From IMG/VR virus record IMGVR_UViG_3300049855_000380, positions 1 through 32,007 of that record: a DNA stretch of 32,007 bases; one strand, 5' to 3'. The translations under genes and the position numbers were made by a program. This document shows, piece by piece, positions 14,058-22,056 of the stretch; positions within the stretch are counted from its first letter, which is position 1; every line of letters begins with the position of its first letter. Origin of the DNA: a virus. The notes below the pieces were generated by a model. It worked only from the letters and a program-made list of their open reading frames with translations, did no database searches and was not told the origin of the DNA.

Positions 14058-16880
14058 ATGAAAATTCTATTCTCGTCCGATTGGCAAGTACAGGCGTCGA
14101 ACTTCCCGCAAATCGACGCCGTGACCGAAGAGATCGTCGAGGCGATCAAGACGCAAGGGATCGACGCGTTCGTTCATTGCGGCGACATCAAGCATACGAT
14201 CAACCCAATTGACGGGCGCGTCATCAACAAGACGCTTGCAGCGATCACCCGAATTCAGAAGGCCGGGGCGGAGGTATTCTTTAACCTCGGCAATCACGAC
14301 AAGCTCGCGATGTCGGAAGACGCCGCGAATTGGTTCGAGCCGTTCCGCCGTATTGGGGTTCACGGGATGGATACGCCGGGCTTCTTGCGGCTTTCCGGGC
14401 GCGGGCCGGAGTTCCGCCTCTTCTTCCTTCCCTACATGAGCGCCGGGCATACCCTCGCCGCCGCCGACGCGTTCCGCCGCGACAAGCCGACGCCGAAGGA
14501 TTCCGCGCTCGTGTTTCATACGAGCATCACAAAGGCGAAGATCAACACGCGCCGCGTCTATGAAGGGGAGGACGCGATCCCGCTCGCCGAGCTTCTCCCT
14601 ACTCGCTATATGGCCGTGATCGGCGGACACTTCCATATGCAACAGCAACTAGGGCCGAACGCTTACTATGTCGGGAGTCCGTTCCCTACCGATTGGGGCG
14701 AGGCAAATCAGGCGAAGGGTTATCTTATCCTCGACACGAAGACCGGGAAGGTTACGCCGCTCGCCTCGAACATTCCGCAATGGTTTGATCCCACTTGGCC
14801 GGGCTTCACCGCGCCGCAATCATGGGCGGGCGCGAGCGTTCGGATTCATGTCCCCATCGCGAAGGACGAGACCAACGTCGGAGCCGTCATCAAGGCCGCG
14901 ACGCTCAAGGCGGAGGCGAAGTATAAAGGGGCGCATATCGTCGCCGTTCCCGAAGTGAAGAGCCGCAAGGTGGAGGAGGAAGAACTCGGAATAGATGAAG
15001 ACTCCGACGACTCGGAAGTCATCCGCGCATGGCTCGCCGCCTCCCGCCCGGACGAACTCGCCGCCGATGAAGCGAAGCTCCTCGCCTACCTGAAGTATCA
15101 CCTTCAACAAGTCGCGGGAATCACCCGCTCGCGCTCGGGCTTTCAGCTTCACACGCTCACCGCCGCGAATATGCTTTCGTTCGAGAAGCTCTTCATCGAC
15201 TATCGAAAGCCGAAGGGCTTGCGGCTTATTTCCGGGGAAAACGAAGATTGGCCGGGCCGCTCGAACGGCTCCGGCAAGTCGAGCTACTTGCAACTTCTCG
15301 CCGTCATCTTGACCGGGCGGAGCCTCAAGGGGCAACGCGCGGACGCCCTACGGCGTCGCGGGATGCCGGACAAGGGGGAATCATGGGGGAAGCTCACCGG
15401 GAAGCTTGGCGACGGGCGTATGCTCGAAATCTACCGGGGCCGGAAGCCGAAGGGCGTCTTCCTCAAGCTCGATGGAAAGGACGCCTCGACCGGGATCGGG
15501 GAAGACGGTGTTAATGCGGAGATCGAACGGCTCACGGGGATCTCGGCGGACACCCTCGCGAACGCGATCTTCATGGATCAGCGGGACTTGAACGGGCTTC
15601 TCTCCGGCAAGGATGCCGACAGGAAGCGGATCTTCGCGAGCTTCGCAAACTTGGAACGATTCGAGAAGGCGCTCAAGACGCTCAAGGCGGAACGCGACAA
15701 GGCGAGCGACGCCGCCGAGATGATTGAGCGTGACATGGAAGTATTTGAAGGCAACGTCGAGCAACTCATGGGCTTCCTCGCGACGCTACGGAAGAAGTCG
15801 GAGTCCGACGCCGCCGCCGCGAAGGAGCAACTCGCCGCCGCCCGGAAAGAACTTGACGCCGCCAAGCGCGACGAACTCGGCAAAAGGGAAGCCGTCACTG
15901 TAGCGAAGAAGGAAGAGGAGCGCCTCGGCGCGAAAGTCGATAAGGCGTATGACGCCGCCGCCGCCATAGAAACGCAATGGGAGGAGCGCGAGCGGGAGCT
16001 TCAACGCTTCACGAGCCGGAACAAGGCCGGACAGGTTTGCTCATTCTGTCAGCAAAAGATTTCCGCGCAAACCGTTGAGCGCCACACGAAAGAGATTCGC
16101 GACGCGATGAAGAAGCTCGCCGCCGAACTGGTAGGGCCGAAGGCGAAGCTCCGCGCGTGCAAGAAGGACCTAGAGACGGCTACCGCCGCGCGGGAGAAAG
16201 CGGAGAAAGTTCATCGCGCGAGTTCGGACCGCCGAAGCCGCGCGTCGGCGACGGTGGAGCAAGCCGAGCGCCGCGTCGAAGAGGCAACCGCGCCAACGGA
16301 GGAGGAGGCGGAATATCGGAAGAAGCTCAAGAAAGCCGAGGCCGATCTCCGCGCCGAACGGAAGGCGCTCAAGGCCGCGAAGCATGAGCTACTCTTTACG
16401 ACCTTCGCCGTCCGCGCCTTCGCCAAGGACGGCGTCCCCGCCTACATTGCGGGCCTATTCTGTCCCCGCTTGAACGCCTCCGCCGCCTACTACTCGCAAC
16501 TCTTCGGAGACGGGGAGATCGCCGTCGAGTTCCGCATGGACGGGGAGGACATCGCTATCGACATTGTGAACCCCAACGGCGGGGAGCGTCTCGGCGATCA
16601 ATCCAACGGAGAGACGCGCATCGCGTCGCATATCGTGAGCTTTGCTCTATGCGATCTTCTGTCACCGTTGAATGTCCTCTTCGCCGACGAGCCGGGCGAA
16701 GGACTCGACGAAGTCAACGCCCGGCAATTCGCGAAGGGTCTTCGCGAAATGGTCTCCCGGTTCAGTACAGTATTAGTTACGACACACAACCCGTTCATTC
16801 TTGCGGAGCTTTCCGACGTTCCGCAAGTCGTCGTTACAAAACGGAACGGGATCAGTAGTGTTACGAGCAAATCCTCATGA
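14058..16880 (+). CDS. Fused SbcD-SbcC (Mre11-Rad50) nuclease-ATPase
   Basis: A 940-residue protein that joins two normally separate subunits, T4 gp47 and gp46. Residues 1 to about 340 are a metallophosphoesterase with CGDIKH (Asp43), LGNHD (79-81), FHTS and GGHFH motifs. The first motif is DWQ instead of the usual DxH, so one metal ligand is altered. From about 370 an SMC-like ATPase begins: Walker A NGSGKSS with Lys407, a coiled coil with a zinc hook CSFC (Cys661, Cys664) near its middle, signature QSNGE (848-852), Walker B LFADE (Asp877, Glu878) and a late TTHNPF. The start follows GAGGA. It should process DNA ends for recombination. Confidence 0.93.
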   Translation: MKILFSSDWQVQASNFPQIDAVTEEIVEAIKTQGIDAFVHCGDIKHTINPIDGRVINKTLAAITRIQKAGAEVFFNLGNHDKLAMSEDAANWFEPFRRIGVHGMDTPGFLRLSGRGPEFRLFFLPYMSAGHTLAAADAFRRDKPTPKDSALVFHTSITKAKINTRRVYEGEDAIPLAELLPTRYMAVIGGHFHMQQQLGPNAYYVGSPFPTDWGEANQAKGYLILDTKTGKVTPLASNIPQWFDPTWPGFTAPQSWAGASVRIHVPIAKDETNVGAVIKAATLKAEAKYKGAHIVAVPEVKSRKVEEEELGIDEDSDDSEVIRAWLAASRPDELAADEAKLLAYLKYHLQQVAGITRSRSGFQLHTLTAANMLSFEKLFIDYRKPKGLRLISGENEDWPGRSNGSGKSSYLQLLAVILTGRSLKGQRADALRRRGMPDKGESWGKLTGKLGDGRMLEIYRGRKPKGVFLKLDGKDASTGIGEDGVNAEIERLTGISADTLANAIFMDQRDLNGLLSGKDADRKRIFASFANLERFEKALKTLKAERDKASDAAEMIERDMEVFEGNVEQLMGFLATLRKKSESDAAAAKEQLAAARKELDAAKRDELGKREAVTVAKKEEERLGAKVDKAYDAAAAIETQWEERERELQRFTSRNKAGQVCSFCQQKISAQTVERHTKEIRDAMKKLAAELVGPKAKLRACKKDLETATAAREKAEKVHRASSDRRSRASATVEQAERRVEEATAPTEEEAEYRKKLKKAEADLRAERKALKAAKHELLFTTFAVRAFAKDGVPAYIAGLFCPRLNASAAYYSQLFGDGEIAVEFRMDGEDIAIDIVNPNGGERLGDQSNGETRIASHIVSFALCDLLSPLNVLFADEPGEGLDEVNARQFAKGLREMVSRFSTVLVTTHNPFILAELSDVPQVVVTKRNGISSVTSKSS

Positions 16881-17305
16881 AGAAAATTGTCATAGTAGGC
16901 GCGAGACATCTTGGATGGGAGGACGGCATCGAGGCGCGGGATCAAACCGGAAGCCCGGAAGCCGCCCGCATTGTCCAGCAAATCCTAGCGGGGATATGGG
17001 AAACGCATGGGCCTTACGCCTACGTCGTTTCCTTGAGCGCCGATCTCGGCTTCGGTCGAAGCGTCCGGGAAGCGACACTCCGCGCCGGACTCGGGTTCGC
17101 CGAAGTCACGATCCGCACTTCGGACCTCGTCCCGAAGGGAGAGCGTGAGCTTCTATGGCTCGCCCGGCACGCCGCCCTCGTTGAGATCGGCGACGAGTTC
17201 CATGTCTTCCTATCGTCCGGTCATTCGCAAATGAGCGATCTCATCGCGCGACTCGGGCAATCTAACAAACCTTGGAAATCGTATGCAATCAAAACAACGC
17301 GCTAG
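16877..17305 (+). CDS. Rossmann-like unknown protein, possible SLOG fold
   Basis: A 142-residue protein starting in an ATGA overlap with the SbcCD gene. It opens with KKIVIVGARHLGW, a strand-glycine-rich-turn pattern. SADLGFGRSVREATLRAGLGFAEV and SSGHSQMSDLIARLG follow, an order of elements like that of SLOG/YspA nucleotide-binding proteins. The match is loose and I would not name a ligand. There is no Shine-Dalgarno sequence; the start follows TCCTC and probably depends on translational coupling. Confidence 0.7.
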   Translation: MKKIVIVGARHLGWEDGIEARDQTGSPEAARIVQQILAGIWETHGPYAYVVSLSADLGFGRSVREATLRAGLGFAEVTIRTSDLVPKGERELLWLARHAALVEIGDEFHVFLSSGHSQMSDLIARLGQSNKPWKSYAIKTTR

Positions 17306-17516
17306 CCTCGGCGGGAAGGCCGTCGTCGCACGTTACGGGCGGGCCGGGATGTCTAACCTCGGCAAGATCGGCGGACTCGTTACCTCCCTCCGCTACGGTC
17401 AAGAGCATATGAGCGCCATTCGCACGAAGGCGCATCGAGACAACCCGAAGCCGCCGGAATACTACCGCGCAATTGCGAAGCTCCCGCGTCCCTCCCGAAG
17501 AAAGTCCTCCTCATGA
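17283..17516 (+). CDS. Small basic protein with GGK/KIGG repeats
   Basis: A 77-residue basic protein whose middle reads SLGGKAVVARYGRAGMSNLGKIGG. The two glycine-containing repeats recall the short KGG repeats of stress-associated proteins, but the match is weak. It overlaps the previous gene by 23 bases and the next by four (ATGA), and ends RRKSSS like the HNH protein. Function unknown. Confidence 0.6.
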   Translation: MQSKQRASLGGKAVVARYGRAGMSNLGKIGGLVTSLRYGQEHMSAIRTKAHRDNPKPPEYYRAIAKLPRPSRRKSSS

Positions 17517-18034
17517 ATAATCGAAGAATCGGCTCGACGTTCGAGCGCATCGTCTCGAAGGAAATTGTTAAGGCGTGCAAGGACATCGGCGCGACGCAGA
17601 AAGACTGCTACCGGACGCCGCTCTCCGGCGGGCATCCCTTCGGGGACCGGGGCGATCTCGTCGTTTCGCCGCTTCTCGCTCCCTTCCTTCCGTTCAGCGT
17701 CGAGTGTAAGACCTCGCGCCGATGGACGCCGGGAAACATGTTCACACCGGGCGAGATGGAGAAGAAATGGATCGCGCAAGTCCGCAAGTCCGCCGGGAAG
17801 ACGCTCTTCCCGATGCTCGTGATGCGAGGCTTTCGGACCGACATCTTCGTCGCTCTTCAGGAGCCGGACTTCAAACGCTATTTTGAGAACACCCGTCCGC
17901 GTATCGACCTACGCTTCATCGTCGGGGGGAGCACCGCCGACGTTTGGCGTATGGTTCCCTTCGATACCTTCCTCCGCGCGTTGCGGGATCGCGCCAAAGC
18001 CAACAACACCATCACCGTAAAAGGAAAGCCATGA
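17513..18034 (+). CDS. PD-(D/E)xK nuclease, Holliday-resolvase-like
   Basis: A 173-residue protein with the core of the restriction-endonuclease-like fold: GSTFER (Glu11), a SGG...GDRGDLVV segment with Asp48, and VECK with Glu64 and Lys66. This order and spacing fit archaeal-type Holliday junction resolvases and related phage nucleases. With RecA and SbcCD nearby, resolving recombination or replication branches before packaging is a reasonable role. Substrate specificity cannot be seen. It starts in an ATGA overlap, preceded by TCCTCCTC rather than a Shine-Dalgarno site. Confidence 0.75.
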   Translation: MNNRRIGSTFERIVSKEIVKACKDIGATQKDCYRTPLSGGHPFGDRGDLVVSPLLAPFLPFSVECKTSRRWTPGNMFTPGEMEKKWIAQVRKSAGKTLFPMLVMRGFRTDIFVALQEPDFKRYFENTRPRIDLRFIVGGSTADVWRMVPFDTFLRALRDRAKANNTITVKGKP

Positions 18035-18561
18035 TCCAGACTGAAAACTTCTTCCTCAAGAACCGCAACGCCTCGCACGCCGAGGAGTTCGCCGTTACCG
18101 TTACGCTCGACGGCAAGCCTTCGCCGCTCGGCTACGTTCTCACGCCGGAGCAAATGAAGGCGATCTTCGCCGTTGCTTTCGACTTCTTCACGAACACACC
18201 GAACGATGTCCTCCTCCGCGACGGGAACGCCTTCAACGTCCTCCGCTACATCATGAACTTGACGAGCCGCCTCGTCACCGGAGAGCCGATCTCCGGGCTT
18301 TCGATCTCGATTCAGGGCAAGGACAGCATCACCCGCTCGCTCGCGATCCCGCATCGTTTCGACGCCGCGCTCATCAACGGAGCCGATAATCTTTGGATGC
18401 CGATGAGCGAAGAAGAGGCCGTCGCGCGTCTCGGGGATCGCGTCGGCTACTATCACGACGCCGCCCGCAAGCTCTCCGAGATGCGCCGGGCCGTCACCGA
18501 AGAGATCAACAAGTTCCGCGCGTCGCACCGTGGGACCGGGGGAGCCGTCTCGCTCGGCTAA
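18031..18561 (+). CDS. Unknown protein upstream of the vWA gene
   Basis: A 176-residue protein that I do not recognise. The N-terminal half has alternating strand-like segments (EFAVTVTLDGK, YVLTPEQMKAIFAVAFDFF); the C-terminal 50 residues are helical and basic. It starts in an ATGA overlap with the nuclease gene after AAAGGA. It is the last gene before a 124-base regulatory gap, and read-through from it would enter the large hairpin before the vWA gene. Confidence 0.7.
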   Translation: MIQTENFFLKNRNASHAEEFAVTVTLDGKPSPLGYVLTPEQMKAIFAVAFDFFTNTPNDVLLRDGNAFNVLRYIMNLTSRLVTGEPISGLSISIQGKDSITRSLAIPHRFDAALINGADNLWMPMSEEEAVARLGDRVGYYHDAARKLSEMRRAVTEEINKFRASHRGTGGAVSLG

Positions 18562-18573
18562 CAAAAACACCTT

Positions 18574-18609
18574 AGTACTATTGCTTTCCTCCTCCTGATA
18601 GTTTACGCT
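18574..18609 (+). promoter_or_regulatory. AGTACTATTGC element, copy a
   Basis: AGTACTATTGC is followed by TTTCCTCCTCCTGA. Read as a promoter, TTGCTT (18582-18587) is followed after 16 bases by TACGCT (18604-18609), four bases before an ATG at 18614. That ATG is in frame with the vWA gene and would give a form 24 residues longer. Confidence 0.45.
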
Positions 18610-18683
18610 GAACATGTCGGCGGGAATGCCGTTCCCCGATTCCGGCTTCAAGCAGCGTATAACTATCAGGAGGAAACTTTTTT
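18590..18683 (+). promoter_or_regulatory. 19-bp hairpin with T6: SD sequestration or attenuator
   Basis: Bases 18590-18608 pair with 18655-18674 over 19 base pairs, with one bulged T at 18660. The loop is 46 bases. The right arm holds the GGAGG ribosome-binding site of the vWA gene and the whole GCGTATAACTA element. Three bases after the stem come six T (18678-18683). RNA reading through from upstream would hide the binding site and might terminate. RNA started at the internal promoter lacks the left arm. Confidence 0.75.
18655..18665 (+). promoter_or_regulatory. GCGTATAACTA promoter element, copy 4
   Basis: Exact 11-mer inside the right arm of the hairpin. Unlike most copies it is followed by a Shine-Dalgarno sequence (AGGAGG) and an ATG 20 bases downstream. 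Initiation would fall in or just before AGGAGG, so the leader would be short. Confidence 0.75.
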
Positions 18684-18685
18684 CT

Positions 18686-19690
18686 ATGATTGACTTGGAT
18701 AATCTCGGAGGCGCTCTCGTGCCGACGGGCAAGAAGGGCGGAGACATCGAATTTTCGGCTCCCTCCGCGATGGTCTTCCGCACGGTGGAGGACACCTATA
18801 GCGCCTTGACTAAGCGCGTTTACGTGGTCGATAAGTCCGGCTCGATGGACAATTATCTCCTCGGCATGGAAACGGTCGATGAATTCAATTGGCCGGACGA
18901 TGCCCTCGCCCGCGCTCGCGCTCGTATTCAGGAAGCGCTCGGGCGCATCGCCGCATTACAGGCGAACGGGCAAGCGTCGCCGGGGATCGACGAAGACTTC
19001 ATCGGGGCGCTTACGCTTGAGCAGACGGATGCTATCTGGAAATCCTTCGTCTCGCACAATGACGAACTTCTCAAGGCGGAGATTGTCGCCTATGGCTTGA
19101 CCGGGGAGATCGGCGTCATGCGTAAACCCGCGTACCGCTCTCACGCGATGTTCTCGAAGATGGAGGGCGTCAAGCGGTTCGCCGCCGACATGATCCGGGA
19201 ACGGCACGAAGCGCACCCGGACGCCGACACCCATCTCATCGCCTTCGATCTCTCCGCTTACTATGCGCCGCCGGGCGACGTGGAGCAACTCATCGGGCAA
19301 GTCGAAGAGCTTCACGCCGACGGCATCGACACCAACATCGGATGCGCCGTGGAAGCCGCTATCGACCTATGCGAGCGGGAAGCGAGTCCGGTCAACGTGC
19401 ATCACATTATCCTCGTGACCGACGCGCTCGACACGAAGGCCGGGGAAGCCGTCGCGCCGATGGTCCCGATCATGCAAGCGCGGAACATCGTCCTCGATTT
19501 CATCCACGTTATCAGCTTGAACGAGCTTGTCCATGCGGAGAACTCATGGAAGCGCCTCAAGGAGTATTGCATCATGACGGGCGGCTCCTACACGCGCGTA
19601 GATCGCGCCGCGTCTTTCCGGGCGCGGTTTGTCGAAGCCTCGCGGAAGGTCCTTCTCCTCGGAGCGCCGGACCCGAAGGGATTGAAATAA
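18686..19690 (+). CDS. vWA-domain protein
   Basis: A 334-residue protein with a von Willebrand factor A fold. The metal-ion-dependent adhesion site is visible as VVDKSGSM (Asp49, Ser51, Ser53), a Thr in DGIDTNIG and an Asp in LVTDALD. Such proteins make metal-dependent protein contacts and often work with an AAA+ partner; no MoxR-type partner lies nearby. The start at 18686 has AGGAGG 12 bases upstream. An in-frame ATG at 18614 would add 24 residues encoded by the promoter and Shine-Dalgarno DNA, which is less likely as the main form. Its role in infection is unknown. Confidence 0.8.
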   Translation: MIDLDNLGGALVPTGKKGGDIEFSAPSAMVFRTVEDTYSALTKRVYVVDKSGSMDNYLLGMETVDEFNWPDDALARARARIQEALGRIAALQANGQASPGIDEDFIGALTLEQTDAIWKSFVSHNDELLKAEIVAYGLTGEIGVMRKPAYRSHAMFSKMEGVKRFAADMIRERHEAHPDADTHLIAFDLSAYYAPPGDVEQLIGQVEELHADGIDTNIGCAVEAAIDLCEREASPVNVHHIILVTDALDTKAGEAVAPMVPIMQARNIVLDFIHVISLNELVHAENSWKRLKEYCIMTGGSYTRVDRAASFRARFVEASRKVLLLGAPDPKGLK

Positions 19691-19696
19691 TCGCAA

Positions 19697-19734
19697 AGCT
19701 GTATTGCGAAAATTTTCCTCCTGAGGAATACTAT
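19697..19734 (+). promoter_or_regulatory. AGCTGTATTGC element, copy b
   Basis: A variant of the AGTACTATTGC element followed by TTTTCCTCCTGAGGAA. TTGCGA (19705-19710) and TACTAT (19729-19734) are 18 bases apart, with the ATG four bases further on. The TTCCTC/GAGGAA dyad lies in the spacer. Confidence 0.45.
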
Positions 19735-19738
19735 CCCT

Positions 19739-20737
19739 ATGAATACTTCCGCCGGACGCCCTTCGATTAAGGAACTAGAGTCCAAGCTCGCCGCCTACAT
19801 CAACATTCACCGGAACGCCCGGCTCGCGGCGCTCGGCTCCATTCTCGAATGGTACGAGCGTTCTGTCCCAACGGCGCGGGCGAGGTTCGCCGCCGAGGAT
19901 GAGATGCGTTACCAGAAAGCGCTACGCGTTCGCTCCTCGGGACTTGGAGCGGGCCGGACCGACGAGGAGCGGGAGACCGCCTATCTGATGGTCATTCGCT
20001 TGTTCGAGCGCGTGATGGTTCGCTTCGGCGTTGACCGCCCGATAGACGAATACCTCACAAAGCTCGAAAGCCGCCGCCGGGAACTGGAAGAGCGGGAAGC
20101 CCGCGTCCGGGCGCGATACGCTCATCTCGTCAATGGGCTTCAATCGGTGTTCGCTCCCTTCGGCGTCAAGTTCGAGCTAGCGCCCGACGCCCGGCTCCCG
20201 CGCACCTTCGACGCCAACAAGACGATTCACTTCAGCGTGGATTATGCCGAGGAATTGATTCAGGCGCTCGCGGTGAACGGCGTCTTCGGCGTTGCTATCG
20301 GGGAGATCATGCCGCTTGTTTGTAAGGCGCTCTCTATCGAGACCGACTCGAACGGTAAGGCCGCGATCTCGGCTTCCCTGATGGGAGAGAATCTCTCGAA
20401 GCTCGCCGTCCACACGGTTCAGTTCGTCATGGCGAACGCCGCTCAGATTCAGAAGTCCGCTATACCGCTTCCTAATGTTCCTCCTCCTGATGAAGATGTT
20501 AAGATGAAGAACATATGGTATCGCGGCAAGATGGCGAAGGTCTTCGAGTTCCTTCTCGCTTGCGAAGGAACAACGCACGTCAACACCATTCGGGAGATCG
20601 TTCCCGAAGCCGCCGACATCACGCGCATGCTTGGACTCATCGCCGAACAGGGCGACAAGCTAGGCTTGTGGAAACTGAAAAAGTACCGTAACGGCTATGT
20701 CGAATTCACTTGGATCGGCGAGCCTAAGAAAGCATAA
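19739..20737 (+). CDS. Unknown 332-residue protein
   Basis: Not recognised. Residues about 40-130 are strongly helical and charged and may form a coiled coil (YLTKLESRRRELEEREARVRA). A hydrophobic helical middle follows. The last 65 residues, MAKVFEFLLACEGTTHVNTIREIV...DKLGLWKLKKYRNGYVEFTW, resemble a winged-helix domain. The start has GAGGA 11 bases upstream and a TACTAT hexamer between. It is followed at once by a histone-like gene whose C-terminus also resembles a winged helix, so the two may act together on DNA. Confidence 0.75.
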   Translation: MNTSAGRPSIKELESKLAAYINIHRNARLAALGSILEWYERSVPTARARFAAEDEMRYQKALRVRSSGLGAGRTDEERETAYLMVIRLFERVMVRFGVDRPIDEYLTKLESRRRELEEREARVRARYAHLVNGLQSVFAPFGVKFELAPDARLPRTFDANKTIHFSVDYAEELIQALAVNGVFGVAIGEIMPLVCKALSIETDSNGKAAISASLMGENLSKLAVHTVQFVMANAAQIQKSAIPLPNVPPPDEDVKMKNIWYRGKMAKVFEFLLACEGTTHVNTIREIVPEAADITRMLGLIAEQGDKLGLWKLKKYRNGYVEFTWIGEPKKA

Positions 20738-20751
20738 GGAGAACTAATACT

Positions 20752-21294
20752 ATGATCGAGACAACGAAAGCCGCGCCGTCCTCGACGCCGCCGCCCGAGC
20801 CAAAGGGGAAAGGAACCGGACCCGCCGAGAACAAGGGACCGACTCCGCCGCCCGCCAAGAAGGGCGAGGAACCGCCCAAGAAGGCCGCTCCCGCCGCCGA
20901 AGCCGCGCCGCCGAAGGCCGGGAAGGGGAAAGACAAGGGGACGCCGCCGAAAGCCGCTCAGAAGGCCGCTAAGAAGGCCGCGAAGAAGGCGGCTCCCGTG
21001 AAGAAGGCCGCTCCCGCGAAGAAGGCCGCGACGCCCTCGCCGTCGAAGCTCCCCGCGATCCCGCCGCCAAGTAAGCCGCTCTTCCGGTCCGGCTCCATGT
21101 TCGACGCCGTCTTCGTGCGTCTCCTCACCGGGAAAGAGTTCACCATCATGGAACTTTTCGCGGGCTTGAACGTCGCCGATCCGTCGCGCGTGTTCCAGCA
21201 TATCAAGCAACGGGGCGACATCTCCGGCGCGTACCGCGTGGATCGCACGGGGCCGGGCCGCGTTAAGATGACGGTGAAGCCCAAGAAGGCTTAG
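20752..21294 (+). CDS. Histone-H1-like tail plus possible winged-helix domain
   Basis: A 180-residue protein in two parts. Residues 1 to about 105 are a disordered Pro/Lys/Ala region with KKAAPVKKAAPAKKAA repeats, like linker histone or bacterial H1-like proteins. Residues about 112-178 look like a small winged-helix domain (MFDAVFVRLLTGKEFTIMELFAGL, then VFQHIKQRGDISGAYRV and a basic strand). Together these suggest a DNA-compacting or regulatory DNA-binding protein. The leader AAGGAGAACTAATACTATG is nearly the same as that of the SSB gene, suggesting strong translation. Confidence 0.75.
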   Translation: MIETTKAAPSSTPPPEPKGKGTGPAENKGPTPPPAKKGEEPPKKAAPAAEAAPPKAGKGKDKGTPPKAAQKAAKKAAKKAAPVKKAAPAKKAATPSPSKLPAIPPPSKPLFRSGSMFDAVFVRLLTGKEFTIMELFAGLNVADPSRVFQHIKQRGDISGAYRVDRTGPGRVKMTVKPKKA

Positions 21295-21310
21295 GATCGA
21301 ATCCCTCCGA

Positions 21311-21386
21311 TCCCGAGCGGGCGCTCCTCGAAGGTTATCCCGGCGGGCGATTGGCGCATCACCCGCCGAGACCCTTCGGGGCGCTC
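21311..21386 (+). other. Structured intergenic segment
   Basis: Within the 148-base gap after the histone-like gene, CGAAGG pairs with CCTTCG and flanking GCGC or CGAGCG bases pair with CGCTCG. Inside this lies CGGCGGG paired with CCCGCCG. It may be a terminator, an RNA leader or a processing signal. A tRNA was considered and rejected. Confidence 0.4.
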
Positions 21387-21400
21387 GAAAGAAATCGTAA

Positions 21401-21436
21401 AGTACTATTGCATTCTTCCTCCTGAAGGAGTAGGCT
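21401..21436 (+). promoter_or_regulatory. AGTACTATTGC element, copy c
   Basis: AGTACTATTGC, then TTCCTCCTGA. TTGCAT (21408-21413) and TAGGCT (21431-21436) are 17 bases apart, and the GTG start lies six bases further. AAGGAG (21425-21430) in the spacer could serve as a ribosome-binding site for RNA from upstream. Confidence 0.5.
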
Positions 21437-21442
21437 CAACTC

Positions 21443-21805
21443 GTGGACATCTCGAACTCAAAAGGTAAATACACCAACGCCGTTAATCAGTTCTCGAAGC
21501 TGAAAGACATGATCCGCCAATCGAGCGGGCCGGAGGCGCTCGCCGCCATCATGGACCCGACGAGCAAGCTACTTCATCACCGGAGCGAACTCGTTCGCGA
21601 CGTGGTTATCTGTGAAGTTCAAGCCGTCATCGAAGAGGAAGCCCTCCGCTTCATCAACATGACGAAGGAAGAACGGGAGAGCGCCGCCCGGTTCCTCGCC
21701 GATAACCCGGTCAAGTATTTGAACCGCCTATCGAAAACAATTTGTGAGCGGGCGAAGGTCATGCCTGTCGGGAACAAGCTCGGGGCGATCATAGACTCGC
21801 TATGA
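21443..21805 (+). CDS. Unknown 120-residue helical protein, GTG start
   Basis: Not recognised. It is largely helical, with a VRDVVICEVQAVIEEEALRFINMTKEERESAARF segment in the middle. The GTG start is supported by AAGGAG 12 bases upstream and by the AGTACTATTGC element placed as before other genes. It overlaps the next gene by ATGA. It opens the region of small unknown genes. Confidence 0.7.
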   Translation: MDISNSKGKYTNAVNQFSKLKDMIRQSSGPEALAAIMDPTSKLLHHRSELVRDVVICEVQAVIEEEALRFINMTKEERESAARFLADNPVKYLNRLSKTICERAKVMPVGNKLGAIIDSL

Positions 21806-22056
21806 GCGTCTACCGAGTCAAGGCCGGGACGCGCGTGAGCGTCGCCGTTCGCGATCAAGCCTCACGGGACGATATCACCGTTCCGAACGACCTTTACTTC
21901 GACGAGCGCGAACTTCGCGCCGGGCGGAAGGGGCTTCACACCTTCGAGTTCCTCCGCGCCGACATCAGTATCATCGTCCTCCGCCGCAACGTCGTCACCC
22001 TCACGCGGAAGCCGCCGCTTCCGTTCCTCGTTCGCAAGCCCGCCCGAGTGGACTAG
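21802..22056 (+). CDS. Unknown 84-residue beta-rich protein
   Basis: Not recognised. Short strand-like segments alternate along the chain (YRVKAGTRVSVAV, ISIIVLRRNVVTLT) and the ends are basic. It starts in an ATGA overlap with the previous gene. The normal codon pattern and overlap support it as a gene. Confidence 0.65.
   Translation: MSVYRVKAGTRVSVAVRDQASRDDITVPNDLYFDERELRAGRKGLHTFEFLRADISIIVLRRNVVTLTRKPPLPFLVRKPARVD

Noticed and set aside
18599-18608. - strand copy of the GCGTATAACTA promoter
   Set aside because: The reverse complement reads GCGTAAACTA, lacking the T of the -10 core, and no - strand gene follows. It is better explained as the hairpin's left arm.
18686-19690. Cobaltochelatase or MoxR-type vWA system
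   Set aside because: No AAA+ partner gene is adjacent; the only AAA+ protein in the window is the clamp loader.
21295-21320. T-arm-like GGATCGAATCC suggesting a tRNA
   Set aside because: No acceptor, D-arm or anticodon stem can be drawn around it, and it begins at the stop of a protein gene.
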